This document shows, piece by piece, positions 1 to 7,148 of a DNA stretch of 12,146 bases. Origin of the DNA: Actinomycetes bacterium. GTDB lineage: Bacteria; Actinomycetota; Acidimicrobiia; Acidimicrobiales; Palsa-688. A program made the translations under genes and the position numbers. The stretch lies in assembly GCA_021827225.1 (NCBI GenBank), contig JAKAXG010000056.1:1-12146 (forward strand). Direction: 5' to 3'. Numbering within the stretch: the stretch's first letter is position 1; each line of letters begins with the position of its first letter. The notes beneath the pieces were generated by a model that saw only the letters and a program-made list of their open reading frames with translations, had not been told where the DNA came from and made no database searches.

Positions 1-80
1 CCGAGCGACTCCACAGCTCTCTCGACTACATGTCACCCAGAGAGTACGAAGAGTCCTGGCAGCACCAACAAGCAGCGTAG
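1..80 (+). CDS. IS3-family transposase, C-terminal fragment (5' end outside window)
   Basis: Reading frame 3 from the first base gives ERLHSSLDYMSP followed by REYEESWQHQQAA and a TAG stop. The pattern R-x-HSSL-x-Y-x-SP-x-E-(Y/F)-E is the standard C-terminal signature of the DDE integrase-type catalytic protein (OrfB) of IS3 elements, just after the last catalytic acidic residue. Only about 25 residues are visible, so the DDE triad, the upstream orfA and the programmed frameshift cannot be checked. Base composition here is less GC-biased than in the neighbouring genes, as expected for a mobile element. The stop lies just inside the presumed right inverted repeat, the normal position in this family. 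Confidence 0.85.
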   Translation, partial: ERLHSSLDYMSPREYEESWQHQQAA

Positions 81-110
81 ATCGGTGTCCGGTCTACAGG
101 GGGAAGCCCA
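1..110 (+). mobile_element. Right end of an IS3-family insertion sequence (partial)
   Basis: The left edge holds the end of an IS3-family transposase frame (stop at 78-80) followed by a sequence that looks like the IS right terminus at 84-110. Read outward-in on the minus strand it starts TGGGCTTCCCCCTG and carries GGACACC further in. This matches the usual IS3 pattern of a 5'-TG end, a C-run and a GGACA box. IS3 elements end in CA, which puts the last IS base at 110. The left end and the rest of the transposase lie outside the window, so the terminal repeat could not be paired with its partner. The transposase call is firm; the exact IS boundary is inferred. Confidence 0.65.
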
Positions 111-825
111 CGTCGAGGCGGTTGGCCAGGCGCCACGGGGGGGAAGTGAGCGGCGCCGTCACCACCTGTCGCAGCCCGGGGTCATCCAGGGGAAGTGGAT
201 CTCCGACGTGCAGCTCGTAGGGGCTGCGGCGGCGGAACACCCGGCCGAAGGTGTGGGCGTAACGGGCGTCGAGGATCTCGGCCAAAGCGTGGGCGGCGAC
301 CACGCCAGCGACCGGGTCGGGCAGGCCGCCCAGCGTGTCGTCGAGCACCTGGCGGGACGTCTCGTCGAGTACCGGGACCGGAGCCGGGTTGGCCCACCGT
401 TGGCGCAGGCCGGCCAGCCCCTGACTGCGCCAGGCCTGGCAGGCGGGGTCGTTCAGCTCCTCCCAAAGTACGGCGTGCTCGTCCCGGGACCAGCGCAGCA
501 TGTGAGTGAGCACGGCTAGCGGCTCGGTTTCGACCGCCAGCAGGGCTCGCAGGTCGGCCAAGCGGCGACGGTCGGTGCCCCGGTCGCGGGGTGCGGCCGA
601 CGGGCGGTGTGCGTCACCCATTGCGTCCTCGAAGGCGGCCACCGGGGGGGCCAAGCCGGTAGCGAACCGCTCGGCCAGGGCCGATCCGTCACATTCGGGC
701 TCTGGCGTTGCGGTCGAGGAGGAGCGCCAGCCCGGCGCGGCTGAGGTAGCGGAGGCCGATGAGGCGTTGGCGGCCGGTCGCGCCGCGCCGCTCCTGGGTC
801 GGTTCGCGACTCGCGGGGTCTGCAT
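94..825 (-). CDS. Hypothetical protein, 3' end replaced by an IS terminus
   Basis: This is a 243-residue soluble protein that I do not recognise. The start chosen is the ATG at 825 because GGAGGT lies 7 bases before it; an upstream in-frame start at 897 has no comparable site. Residues 1 to about 60 are Ala/Ser/Pro/Arg-rich and low in complexity. Residues 60-243 look helical and globular, with acidic/tryptophan stretches such as MLRWSRDEHAVLWEELNDPA and a basic patch FGRVFRRRSPYELHVGD. There is no signal peptide, membrane helix or cofactor motif. The last four codons (GFPL) and the TAG stop fall inside the presumed IS3 right end, so the original C-terminus was probably longer or different. 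It is divergent from the EamA gene. Confidence 0.6.
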   Translation of the reverse strand: MQTPRVANRPRSGAARPAANASSASATSAAPGWRSSSTATPEPECDGSALAERFATGLAPPVAAFEDAMGDAHRPSAAPRDRGTDRRRLADLRALLAVETEPLAVLTHMLRWSRDEHAVLWEELNDPACQAWRSQGLAGLRQRWANPAPVPVLDETSRQVLDDTLGGLPDPVAGVVAAHALAEILDARYAHTFGRVFRRRSPYELHVGDPLPLDDPGLRQVVTAPLTSPPWRLANRLDVGFPL

Positions 826-1149
826 CCTCGATACCTCCGGGATTTCACCCTGCTCTTCCCGGCGGGGGGAGGGGTAGGGCCGAAGGTCACCGGGCAATCA
901 GGTCCGACGCCCGGACGTGGCGGCGTTCCCGGCGCATCAGGGAGCGGACAGGCGTGCTACCGCACTGCACTGCGGCCGGCGGGTCCCAGCGGGTGGCGCA
1001 CTGACGTGCCGCATCCCCGCGCCGAGGTCACCGGTAGCGTGAGGGCGTGTCCCGACTCCTGCGCCTTGACGGCGACGCGGCCGCTTGGAGGGTTGGGGTT
1101 ACCACACGGTTGGCCGCGCCGACCGGTCGCCGCTCGCCTTCGGGGACCA
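826..1149. other. Intergenic region between divergent genes; no clear feature
   Basis: About 320 bases separate the starts of the hypothetical gene (minus) and the EamA gene (plus), so promoters for both should lie here. I see no convincing -35/-10 pair; TTGACG near 1066 has no matching -10. The motif GGTCACCGG occurs twice in direct orientation (885-893 and 1026-1034), 141 bp apart. It may be chance in such GC-rich DNA. An open frame continues upstream of the chosen EamA start as far as a GTG at 1006, but it adds about 48 residues with no membrane or family character. Confidence 0.4.
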
Positions 1150-2139
1150 GTGCTGGGAGGTGAAGACGCCGCGGTCTTCGCGGACGCCCGGCCGTCCACC
1201 CGGCGGATGGTCTGGGTTGTCGCCGTCCTGGGCGCCTGTTTCGTGTCGATCCGCTCCGGCCTGGCCGACATACCCGTGTTGTGGTTCGCGGCCCTGCGCG
1301 CCCTCATCGGTGGGGTGGTGCTGGTCGGGCTGGGGTTCGGGCAGCACCGACGGCTGCCCCGCGGAAGAAGCGAATGGGCGGTTGTCACCGGGCTCGGGCT
1401 GGCCAACGCGACGGTCGGGTTCGCGGCGATGTTTCTCGGCGTCGTGCACCTGGCCACCGGGATCGCCTCGGTGGTCGCCAACGCCCAACCGCTGCTGATC
1501 GTGCTGCCGGCATGGGCGCTGTACGGGGAGCGGCCGTCGAGACGGACGATCGTCGGCCTCGGCGTTGGCCTGGTCGGCCTAGTAGTGGTCGGGGTCCCCG
1601 GCGGGGGCGGGTCGGGCGCCGCGCTCTCCCTCGGCGCGGCCGGCGCGGCGACGGCCGGCACACTCATCGCCCGGCGGCTGGGCACATTGGACGATGTCGT
1701 AGCCGGCGGCTGGTCGTTCCTGCTCGGCGGGGCGATGCTCGCCGTGTGGGCCGGTCTGGCCGAGGGCACGCCGACCATCCGCTGGAGCCTGCGCTTTGTG
1801 GGCATCTTGGCCTTCTTGGGTGTGCTCGGCACTGCCGCGGTGTACGTGGCGTGGTTCAAAGAGGCCCGCCGTTGCCCGCTGTACCGGCTCACGGCGTGGA
1901 CGTTCGCGGTGCCGCTGTTCGGCCTTGTGCTGGCCGTGGTCATAGAGGGCGAACAGCCCAGCGTGTGGACCGCGGTCGGGCTGTCGGTGGTGATCACATC
2001 TATGTGGCTGGTGTTGCGGGGCGAGCCGAGCCCGGCCACCACTACCAGTCGAGGGTCAGCCCCGACCGCAATGGGTGACATCCCTGCGCCCCGGGCGTCC
2101 GGTGGCGGAGCGGGCACCGACGGCGGAATGTCACCTTGA
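1150..2139 (+). CDS. EamA/DMT-superfamily transporter
   Basis: This is an inner-membrane protein of about 329 residues with hydrophobic helices along nearly its whole length, consistent with the ten-helix, two-repeat EamA fold of drug/metabolite exporters. The first repeat starts VVAVLGACFVSIRSGL and continues PVLWFAALRAL, matching the family's first helix and its following FxxxR region. The second repeat begins around LSLGAAGAATAGTLIA. The substrate cannot be told from sequence. The start is uncertain: GTG at 1150 keeps positive residues (STRR) before helix 1, ATG at 1207 would begin at the helix itself, and GTG at 1006 is the farthest option. None has a strong ribosome-binding site. The C-terminal tail after RGEPSPATTTS is Gly/Pro-rich and unstructured. 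It stands alone between non-coding stretches. Confidence 0.85.
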   Translation: MLGGEDAAVFADARPSTRRMVWVVAVLGACFVSIRSGLADIPVLWFAALRALIGGVVLVGLGFGQHRRLPRGRSEWAVVTGLGLANATVGFAAMFLGVVHLATGIASVVANAQPLLIVLPAWALYGERPSRRTIVGLGVGLVGLVVVGVPGGGGSGAALSLGAAGAATAGTLIARRLGTLDDVVAGGWSFLLGGAMLAVWAGLAEGTPTIRWSLRFVGILAFLGVLGTAAVYVAWFKEARRCPLYRLTAWTFAVPLFGLVLAVVIEGEQPSVWTAVGLSVVITSMWLVLRGEPSPATTTSRGSAPTAMGDIPAPRASGGGAGTDGGMSP

Positions 2140-2410
2140 GTCGATCCGGGCCCTTTTCGATCGGCCCGCAGGCAGCGCTACTGATTCGATGGGGGCGTGG
2201 CTCCGGTGGGGATCGCACTCCAGGTGCTCCGAACATGGCAACGCTGGATCATTAGCCTGGACGACAGCCGCGGGGTCTGATTGTCGCTTCCTGACTCGGA
2301 AGTTGTGCGGCGACGACGAGACCCGGCCGACATGGCCCGACGCTGGTGTGGCCCGAACTCTGGCGTCCAGGCTTGAGACTGGTGGACCCAGCCGAGCGAG
2401 GTGAAGAAGG

Positions 2411-2977
2411 TCAGTTGAGCGGGTTGTCCCAGAGGGCGAACCACCGCCCGAGATCGGCTTCGAAGGGGACGTCGACGCCGAGGGCGGCTCGAACGGACAG
2501 CTCCAGTTCGGTGTCGCGTTGCTGGGTGCCGGCGGCGGGGGCGAAAGGGTAGAAGGTGCCCCGCTTGTAGAGGTAGACGATCAGGGCGGGGCGGGGCCGG
2601 CCGGCGGCCTCGAACGCGAATGCCGAGCAGAGCAGCTGGTTGCCGTAGCCCCCCTCGGCCAGGGTGGCGTTGACCCCGTGCACGGCGGTGACCAGCTCTT
2701 CGAGGCCGCCACCGGTGAAGACCGCCCAACGGTAGCCGAAACGGTCGTCCACCTGGCTGGTCTGCACCTTGTCCAGCCCAGCCAGGTCGACCGCTTCGCC
2801 GACGGCGTGGTCGAAGCCTTCGGCGCCGGTGGGCTTGAAGCACACCGCGGCCCGCTCGGTGAAGACCAGTCCGAGGGCGGCTTGAAGGTCGACTGCGGCC
2901 GCGGGCAGGGCGAACAGCCGGTCAAGGTCGGGCGGGGCGGCCTTGGTCCGCCCGAGCAGGGTGTCGAGCAGTTTCAT
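2411..2977 (-). CDS. pspAB: PspA-associated protein PspAB
   Basis: This 188-residue soluble protein starts MKLLDTLLGRTKAAPPDLDR, with LFALPAAAVDLQAALG after it. This opening, and its place directly after htpX in a pspA-pspAA-htpX cluster, match the actinobacterial family named PspAB. The biochemical role is not established; it is assumed to assist the phage-shock/envelope-stress protein PspA at the membrane. There is no signal peptide, membrane helix or catalytic motif. Its ATG overlaps the htpX stop by 4 bases (ATGA at 2974-2977) and has no strong ribosome-binding site of its own, so translation is probably coupled to htpX. It is the last gene of the operon. About 270 bases follow before the convergent EamA gene ends, with no strong terminator visible. 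Confidence 0.8.
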   Translation of the reverse strand: MKLLDTLLGRTKAAPPDLDRLFALPAAAVDLQAALGLVFTERAAVCFKPTGAEGFDHAVGEAVDLAGLDKVQTSQVDDRFGYRWAVFTGGGLEELVTAVHGVNATLAEGGYGNQLLCSAFAFEAAGRPRPALIVYLYKRGTFYPFAPAAGTQQRDTELELSVRAALGVDVPFEADLGRWFALWDNPLN

Positions 2978-3891
2978 GCCGGGCTGCCCATCTCGGTCTG
3001 GATGCGGGCCAGCTGGTCGAGACGCTGCTCCAGGCTGGGGTGGGTGGAGAACAGCGATGACAGGCTGAACCCGGGGGCCAAGGCGGGGGCGAAGAAGAAG
3101 GCGTTCATCGGCTCCGCGGCCCGCAGGTCTTGGGTGGGGATTCGGGCCATCTCCCCGGTGACCTTGACCAGGGCGGCGGCCAGGGTGGCCGGCGCTCCGG
3201 TGACGATGGCCGCCCCGCGGTCGGCGGCCAGCTCCCGGTAGCGCGACAGGGCGCGGGTCAACAAGAAGCTGAGACCGTACACCAGGGCGGAAACGGCCAG
3301 CACAGCAAGGAAAATCAGCCCGGAGTCTTCCTCCTCGTTGTCGCTGCTGCCGAAGCCGCCGAAGAAGCCGGCGTAGAGAGCGAAACGGGTGAGCAACCCG
3401 GCCAGAAGGCCGAGCAGGCTGGCCACGGTCATCACCGCCACGTCGCGGTGGGCGACATGGGACAACTCGTGGGCCAGGACCGCCTCCACCTCGGCGTCGT
3501 CGAGTCGGGCCAGAAGGCCGGTGGTGACCGCTACCACCGCAGAGCGCTGGTTGCGGCCGGTGGCGAACGCGTTGGGTACGTCGCTGTCGGCGATGGCCAC
3601 TTTCGGCTTGGACAGGTCGGCCAGGGCGCACAGGCGGTCCACGATGGCGTGCAGCTCGGGGGCGTCGGCCGGGCTGACCTCGTGGGCGTTCATGGAGAAC
3701 ATGGCGATGCGGTCGGCGAACCAGTACTGGGCGCCCAGCACGACCACGGCGATGACCGCTATCAGCACGATGGGCACCCGCAGCGCCCACAGGGCCACGA
3801 TGAAGGCGACGAACAGCAGGCCGATGGCGAACACCGTGAACGCCATGCGGGCCGACAGGCCCCGGTCCGCCGGGTAGCGGGACCGGGCCAT
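2974..3891 (-). CDS. htpX: HtpX family membrane zinc metalloprotease
   Basis: This is an inner-membrane M48 peptidase of 305 residues, the usual HtpX length. HtpX degrades misfolded or damaged membrane proteins at the cytoplasmic face. The zinc site is intact: HELSH at residues 141-145 supplies two histidines and the catalytic Glu, and Glu220 in RELAADR is the third ligand. Hydrophobic segments lie near residues 15-57 (two helices) and 155-205 (two helices), as in the family. A GTG at 3894 directly precedes the chosen ATG at 3891 and overlaps the pspAA stop. GAGG lies 6-9 bases upstream, so either start works. Its position between pspAA and pspAB is the standard actinobacterial arrangement and fits membrane-protein quality control during envelope stress. 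Confidence 0.93.
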   Translation of the reverse strand: MARSRYPADRGLSARMAFTVFAIGLLFVAFIVALWALRVPIVLIAVIAVVVLGAQYWFADRIAMFSMNAHEVSPADAPELHAIVDRLCALADLSKPKVAIADSDVPNAFATGRNQRSAVVAVTTGLLARLDDAEVEAVLAHELSHVAHRDVAVMTVASLLGLLAGLLTRFALYAGFFGGFGSSDNEEEDSGLIFLAVLAVSALVYGLSFLLTRALSRYRELAADRGAAIVTGAPATLAAALVKVTGEMARIPTQDLRAAEPMNAFFFAPALAPGFSLSSLFSTHPSLEQRLDQLARIQTEMGSPA

Positions 3892-4160
3892 CACAACTCG
3901 CCTCGCTCCAACAAGGCCGCGATCTCGGCCCGGGTGGTATGCGGGCCGGGGACGATCAGACTTGACGGTCCCAGGTGATCGGCCGGCAGCCGCCGGCCGA
4001 TCTCATGGACCCGGGCCACGATGGTGGCGACCAGCTGGGCGAATCGGGTGTCGTCGCCGGCGGTCACCGAGTCCACCAGGTCGCTGTCGAGGCCGTCTAA
4101 CGCCGCGGCCTCGGTGTCGGGCACGTCGTACTGGCCGTCGTCGAGGATGCGCACAATCAT
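3891..4160 (-). CDS. pspAA: PspA-associated protein PspAA
   Basis: This 89-residue protein starts MIVRILDDGQYDVPD, with PADHLGPSSLIVPGP later and an acidic/helical C-terminus ending ALLERGEL. These match the small PspAA family that follows pspA in Actinomycetota. Its molecular role is not established; it is presumed to work with PspA. It is soluble, with no membrane helix. The ATG at 4160 is preceded by GAGGT at a normal distance, so it can be translated independently even though it lies 47 bases after pspA. Its stop overlaps the htpX start, which indicates translational coupling with the protease gene. Confidence 0.85.
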   Translation of the reverse strand: MIVRILDDGQYDVPDTEAAALDGLDSDLVDSVTAGDDTRFAQLVATIVARVHEIGRRLPADHLGPSSLIVPGPHTTRAEIAALLERGEL

Positions 4161-4207
4161 CGGAGATACCTCGTTTCGTAGGGGCCGACCGGGGTGGCTG
4201 GCGCCAG

Positions 4208-4942
4208 TCAGGGTTTGGGTGCTTCCAGCTCGGCCGGTCGGGGCGGGGCGGGCAGCTCGGAGCGCAGCCGGGCCAGTTCTCGGTCGACGGAGCCCGCCGC
4301 GCTGGCCTTGTCCAGTTCGGCCTGGATCGGGTCGGCCGGGGCGGTCACGTCGTCGAGGGCGCCCGATGCCAGCAGTTCGTCGATGGCCCCGGCCCGGGCA
4401 TGCATCTGGGCGGTCTTGTCCTCGGCTCGCTGCACCGCCAAGCCGACATCGGACATCTCCTCGGAGATCCCCGACACCGCCTCGCCTACCTTGGTCTCTG
4501 CCTCCGCCGCGGTGTAGTTGGCCTTAATCACCTCTTTGTGGGTGCGGAACGCATCCACCTTGGCTTGGAGCCGCTTGGACGCCTCCACCATCTTCTGCTC
4601 TTCCTCGGCCAGCTGCGCCACCTGAGCGTTGAGCCCGGTTAGCTGGGAAGCGGCCGCATCTTTGCGGGTAAGGGCCTCGCGGGCCAGGTCCTCCTTGCCC
4701 ATCGCCAGGGCGTCGCGAGCTTGGGACTCCAACTTGTCCGCCGAGGCTTGCAGCTGCGCGGCTTGCAACTCGACCCGTTTGCGGGACGTGGCCACATCGG
4801 CCACCCCCCGGCGGACCTTCTCCAGCTGCTCCAGCTGGCGCTCGTAGGAGTAATCGAGGATCTCCCGGGGGTCCTCGGCCTTGTCCAGCACCTTGTTGGC
4901 CTTGGCCTGAAAGATGGTGGACAGTCTGCGCAGCACGGTCAT
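4208..4942 (-). CDS. pspA: PspA/IM30 family phage shock protein A
   Basis: This 244-residue protein is almost entirely alpha-helical. It begins MTVLRRLSTIFQAKANKVLD, with AEDPREILDYSYERQ after it, the conserved amphipathic helix and first coiled-coil entry of PspA/IM30. Long Ala/Glu/Lys/Gln heptad-like stretches run to about residue 190, then a looser Ala/Pro/Glu-rich tail ends LEAPKP. PspA assembles ESCRT-III-like oligomers on the inner membrane and protects the proton-motive force. The start is the ATG at 4942 because AAGGAG lies 10 bases before it. A GTG three codons upstream would sit almost on that site. The cupredoxin stop is 5 bases away, so transcription with the upstream copper genes is very likely. 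A perfect palindrome, CTGGCGCCAG, follows the stop directly. Confidence 0.92.
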   Translation of the reverse strand: MTVLRRLSTIFQAKANKVLDKAEDPREILDYSYERQLEQLEKVRRGVADVATSRKRVELQAAQLQASADKLESQARDALAMGKEDLAREALTRKDAAASQLTGLNAQVAQLAEEEQKMVEASKRLQAKVDAFRTHKEVIKANYTAAEAETKVGEAVSGISEEMSDVGLAVQRAEDKTAQMHARAGAIDELLASGALDDVTAPADPIQAELDKASAAGSVDRELARLRSELPAPPRPAELEAPKP

Positions 4943-4947
4943 GGCGG

Positions 4948-5394
4948 TCACTCTCCTTCGACTGTGGAACTGAATTGTGAGCTGCGGATACCCCCCACCG
5001 GTAGGGTCGTTCGGCCCGTGCCCGCCGCTTCGGGGTCGGGTTCCACCGCGCTTGTCGGTGTGGGCTGGTTTGCCGTGATGGTGAGGGTGCCGTGCAGCAT
5101 GCCCATGGCGCAGGTGAAGGGGTGGGTGCCGGGATCGGGGGCGGTGAGGTCGATGGCGACGTCTTGGCCTTGGGGCAAGGTGGCGGTCTTGCCCAGGGTG
5201 GGGAAGACGACTTGTTCGGAGCAGGCGTTGGACTCTTCTCGGTGGAAGACGATTCGTAGGGGAACGCCGGCGGGGGCGGTGATGGTGTCAGGGTGGTAGC
5301 CGCCGGCCACCCGGACGCGGACCTCGCGTCCGATGGCCGGCTGGTCGCGGTGGGATCTGAGGGCCCGTCTCTTTAGGGCGAAGAGGGGGCTCAT
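4948..5394 (-). CDS. Cupredoxin-domain copper-binding protein
   Basis: This 148-residue protein has one cupredoxin domain at about residues 22-106: VAGGYHPDTITAPAGVPLRI, then FHREES around Cys58 and VVFPTLG, and finally FTCAMGMLHGTL. Candidate copper ligands are Cys58, Cys95, Met97, Met99 and His101, the pattern of Cupredoxin_1 proteins found beside copper-resistance genes. The C-terminal 40 residues are Pro/Thr/Gly-rich. There is no signal peptide or membrane anchor, whereas relatives often have an N-terminal helix before the GGY motif. The gene starts 1 base after the stop of an 80-residue one-helix protein, so the anchor may be supplied by that partner or the two may be a split gene. Ribosome-binding site is weak, which suggests coupling. 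It may bind or buffer Cu+ or pass it on. Confidence 0.8.
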   Translation of the reverse strand: MSPLFALKRRALRSHRDQPAIGREVRVRVAGGYHPDTITAPAGVPLRIVFHREESNACSEQVVFPTLGKTATLPQGQDVAIDLTAPDPGTHPFTCAMGMLHGTLTITANQPTPTSAVEPDPEAAGTGRTTLPVGGIRSSQFSSTVEGE

Positions 5395-5395
5395 G

Positions 5396-5638
5396 TCAGC
5401 AGCCCCGATGCCGGCCAGCCGCTGCCGGCTGGTCGTGATCGTGTTGGCCGGCGGGTCCGGCCGTGTCGTCGGTGTCTTGGGGCCGGTCGGTCTGGCTGCG
5501 GTCTTGGGGGGTTGTGTGGTTGTGGCCGCCCATGCAGCCGCCGCCCATCCCGTAGGACCCGCCGCGGCGGTGTACGGCGAACATGGCGAACAGCGCCCCG
5601 CCGACCAGAAGCAGCAATATCAGGGTTCCATCGCTCAT
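5396..5638 (-). CDS. Small Met/His/Cys-rich single-helix membrane protein
   Basis: This 80-residue protein is too small for a firm family call. The start is the ATG at 5638 because a perfect AGGAGGT lies 7 bases upstream; an in-frame ATG at 5668 would place that site inside the coding region. One hydrophobic helix (residues about 4-22, TLILLLLVGGALFAMFAV) is followed by RRGGSYGMGGGCMGGHNH, a Met/Cys/His cluster suited to Cu+ binding. A hydrophilic tail follows with QHDHDQ and ends RHRGC. It resembles small copper-operon membrane proteins (DUF2933-like), but I am not sure of homology. As first gene after the TTCAC-repeat operator it probably leads the operon with the cupredoxin, pspA, pspAA, htpX and pspAB. 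Confidence 0.7.
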   Translation of the reverse strand: MSDGTLILLLLVGGALFAMFAVHRRGGSYGMGGGCMGGHNHTTPQDRSQTDRPQDTDDTAGPAGQHDHDQPAAAGRHRGC

Positions 5639-5688
5639 GGTGGTGACCTCCTTGTTTTTTTCGGTCATCTCTGAGTGTGCTGCCTGGG

Positions 5689-5727
5689 TGTGAAGGGCCC
5701 GTGAATGGGTTCTGTCCTTCTGGTGAA
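5689..5727 (-). promoter_or_regulatory. OmpR-type operator: TTCAC repeats on an 11-bp period (copper/psp operon)
   Basis: Read on the minus strand toward the small-protein gene: TTCACC (5727-5722), GACAGA (5716-5711, degenerate), TTCACG (5705-5700), TTCACA (5694-5689). The starts are exactly 11 bp apart, the spacing used by dimeric OmpR/PhoB-family regulators on direct repeats. The site ends about 50 bases before the ATG. The last TTCACA is one base away from a TTGACA -35 box and may overlap the polymerase site, though I see no good -10. Over 42 bases, 31 are identical to the operator upstream of the multicopper oxidase. The response regulator at 7145-7864 is the obvious candidate to bind it; that link is inferred. 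Confidence 0.7.
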
Positions 5728-5777
5728 GACCCCCAAAGCCGTGCGGCCCGCCCGGGGCTCTTTCGGAAGCGGCGGGT

Positions 5778-7148
5778 CTACCGCCGGCCGGCCGGTTTGG
5801 GCGGCCGGTTGGGGCTGTGGTCGGCGGGCAGGGTTACCCGAAAGCTCGACCCCACCGCTGGGCTGCTTTCGACCTCGATGCGCCCGTCGTGGGCCCGGAC
5901 CAGTTCGGCCACGATGGCCAGGCCGATCCCGGTGCCGCCCGTCGCCCTCGACCGAGACCGGTCCGCCCGCCAAAAGCGAGTGAAGATGTAGCGCAGGTCG
6001 TCGGGGGCGATCCCGATGCCGGTGTCTGCCACCTCGACGACAGCGTCCGCGCCGGGGTGGGCCACGGTGAGGGTGACCTGCCCGCCGGGTTCGGTGTAGG
6101 CGAGGGCGTTGGACAGCAGGTTGGCTACGACCTGTTCAAGGCGGCCCGGATCGCCGGTGAGCGGAGCCGGCTCGGTCTTCACCGCCAAGGCGATATCGGC
6201 GTCGGCGAAACGCGGCGCGAAGGACCGGGCGACAGCCCCGGCGACGTCGGCCAGGTCGAGGGGATGCTTGTCGACGAGCAGGCCCGGTCTCTCGGCGTCG
6301 GCCAGGCGGGCCAAGTCGTCGAGCAGGCGGGTGAGGCGGACGGCTTCGCTGTGCATGGCGGCCAGGTTCTCGTCGAGTGGTAACACCTCGTCTTGGGCCG
6401 CTTCGATACGGCTGAGCAAACCGTTGACCGGGGTGCGAAGCTCGTGGGCTAGGTCGGCCACGCTCTCTTTGCGCAGCTGCTCTTCGTGCTCGAGGGTCTC
6501 GGCCAGGCGGTTGAGGGCTCGACCGACGGCGCCCATCTCGGGCTCGCCGCCGGCCTCGACGCGCGCATCGAGCTCGCCGCGCTCGAGCCGCTCGGCGACG
6601 GCCCGGATACGGCGGAGCGGCTGCGAAAGCGTCTGGGCCAAAAGCAGGCCGGCAACCAGCGCGGCCAGGGCCGCGACCCCGGCCGCGATGAGATGCAAAC
6701 GGTCCAGCGAACGGGCCAGGTGTTGTTCCTCTGAGGTGAGCAGGTTGCCGGTGGCGGCGGCGACGACCACGGTGGCGACCGGGCGGTTATCGACGATGAC
6801 CGGGGCTTGGGCGGTCTCCCCGGCAGGCGGCGGGCCGACGGCGACGACATCGCCGCTGGGTAGACGGAGCGCGATGTGGAGGTTGTCGAGGGCGGCGAGG
6901 TGTTCGAGCTCGGTCAGGTCGCTGCCGCTCCAACCCGCAGAGGTTCCGTAGACGGCGGCGGCGACGTCGGCCACGTGGGCGGCCGATGCGCCCAGGCGGT
7001 CCCGGGCCGCCTGATCCAGGCGGGGAGTGAGCCCGAGGTTGCCGATCAGGGCCGCCAGGGCCACCGCCAGGATGGCGACGGCCACCAGCGCGACGGCCAG
7101 ACGGGCCCGAAGGCTCAGCGCAGTCCACCTTGGGGGCGGCGCCTTCAC
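5778..7148 (-). CDS. HAMP-domain sensor histidine kinase
   Basis: This is a 456-residue transmembrane kinase. Order of parts: helix 1 at about 14-39; an extracytoplasmic sensor region of about 110 residues; helix 2 at about 151-172; HAMP at about 172-225; HisKA with phospho-acceptor His235 in DLAHELRTP; and an HATPase_c domain with Asn347 (N-box, LLSNALAY), Asp375 (DTGIGI) and GGTGIGLAI. All catalytic boxes are intact. The sensor region has no Met/His cluster of the CusS kind, so the signal is not obvious from sequence. The start is a GTG overlapping the regulator stop by 4 bases (GTGA, 7145-7148). The pair is therefore co-translated, and this kinase should phosphorylate that regulator. A Pro/Arg-rich tail ends the protein. 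No firm terminator is seen before the operator for the next operon. Confidence 0.93.
   Translation of the reverse strand: MKAPPPRWTALSLRARLAVALVAVAILAVALAALIGNLGLTPRLDQAARDRLGASAAHVADVAAAVYGTSAGWSGSDLTELEHLAALDNLHIALRLPSGDVVAVGPPPAGETAQAPVIVDNRPVATVVVAAATGNLLTSEEQHLARSLDRLHLIAAGVAALAALVAGLLLAQTLSQPLRRIRAVAERLERGELDARVEAGGEPEMGAVGRALNRLAETLEHEEQLRKESVADLAHELRTPVNGLLSRIEAAQDEVLPLDENLAAMHSEAVRLTRLLDDLARLADAERPGLLVDKHPLDLADVAGAVARSFAPRFADADIALAVKTEPAPLTGDPGRLEQVVANLLSNALAYTEPGGQVTLTVAHPGADAVVEVADTGIGIAPDDLRYIFTRFWRADRSRSRATGGTGIGLAIVAELVRAHDGRIEVESSPAVGSSFRVTLPADHSPNRPPKPAGRR

Noticed and set aside
901..1020. tRNA-like stretch on the minus strand (GGTAGCACGCC resembling a D-arm)
   Set aside because: No T-loop motif and no matching acceptor stem around it; the resemblance is local.
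1066..1110. MerR-type or sigma-70 promoter before the EamA gene
   Set aside because: TTGACG is present but no -10 at a suitable distance and no clear dyad in the spacer.
2287..2302. Hairpin CTTCC-TGACTC-GGAAG between convergent genes as a bidirectional terminator
   Set aside because: Stem of only 5 bp and no T-run on either strand.
2978..3790. Long minus-strand frame joining upstream sequence to the pspAB frame
   Set aside because: The part above 2977 is a shadow of htpX in another frame; the residues are Arg/Gly/Pro-rich and pspAB has its own ATG overlapping the htpX stop.
4198..4207. Palindrome CTGGCGCCAG after the pspA stop as a terminator
   Set aside because: No loop and no T-run; pspAA follows 47 bases after pspA in the same operon arrangement.
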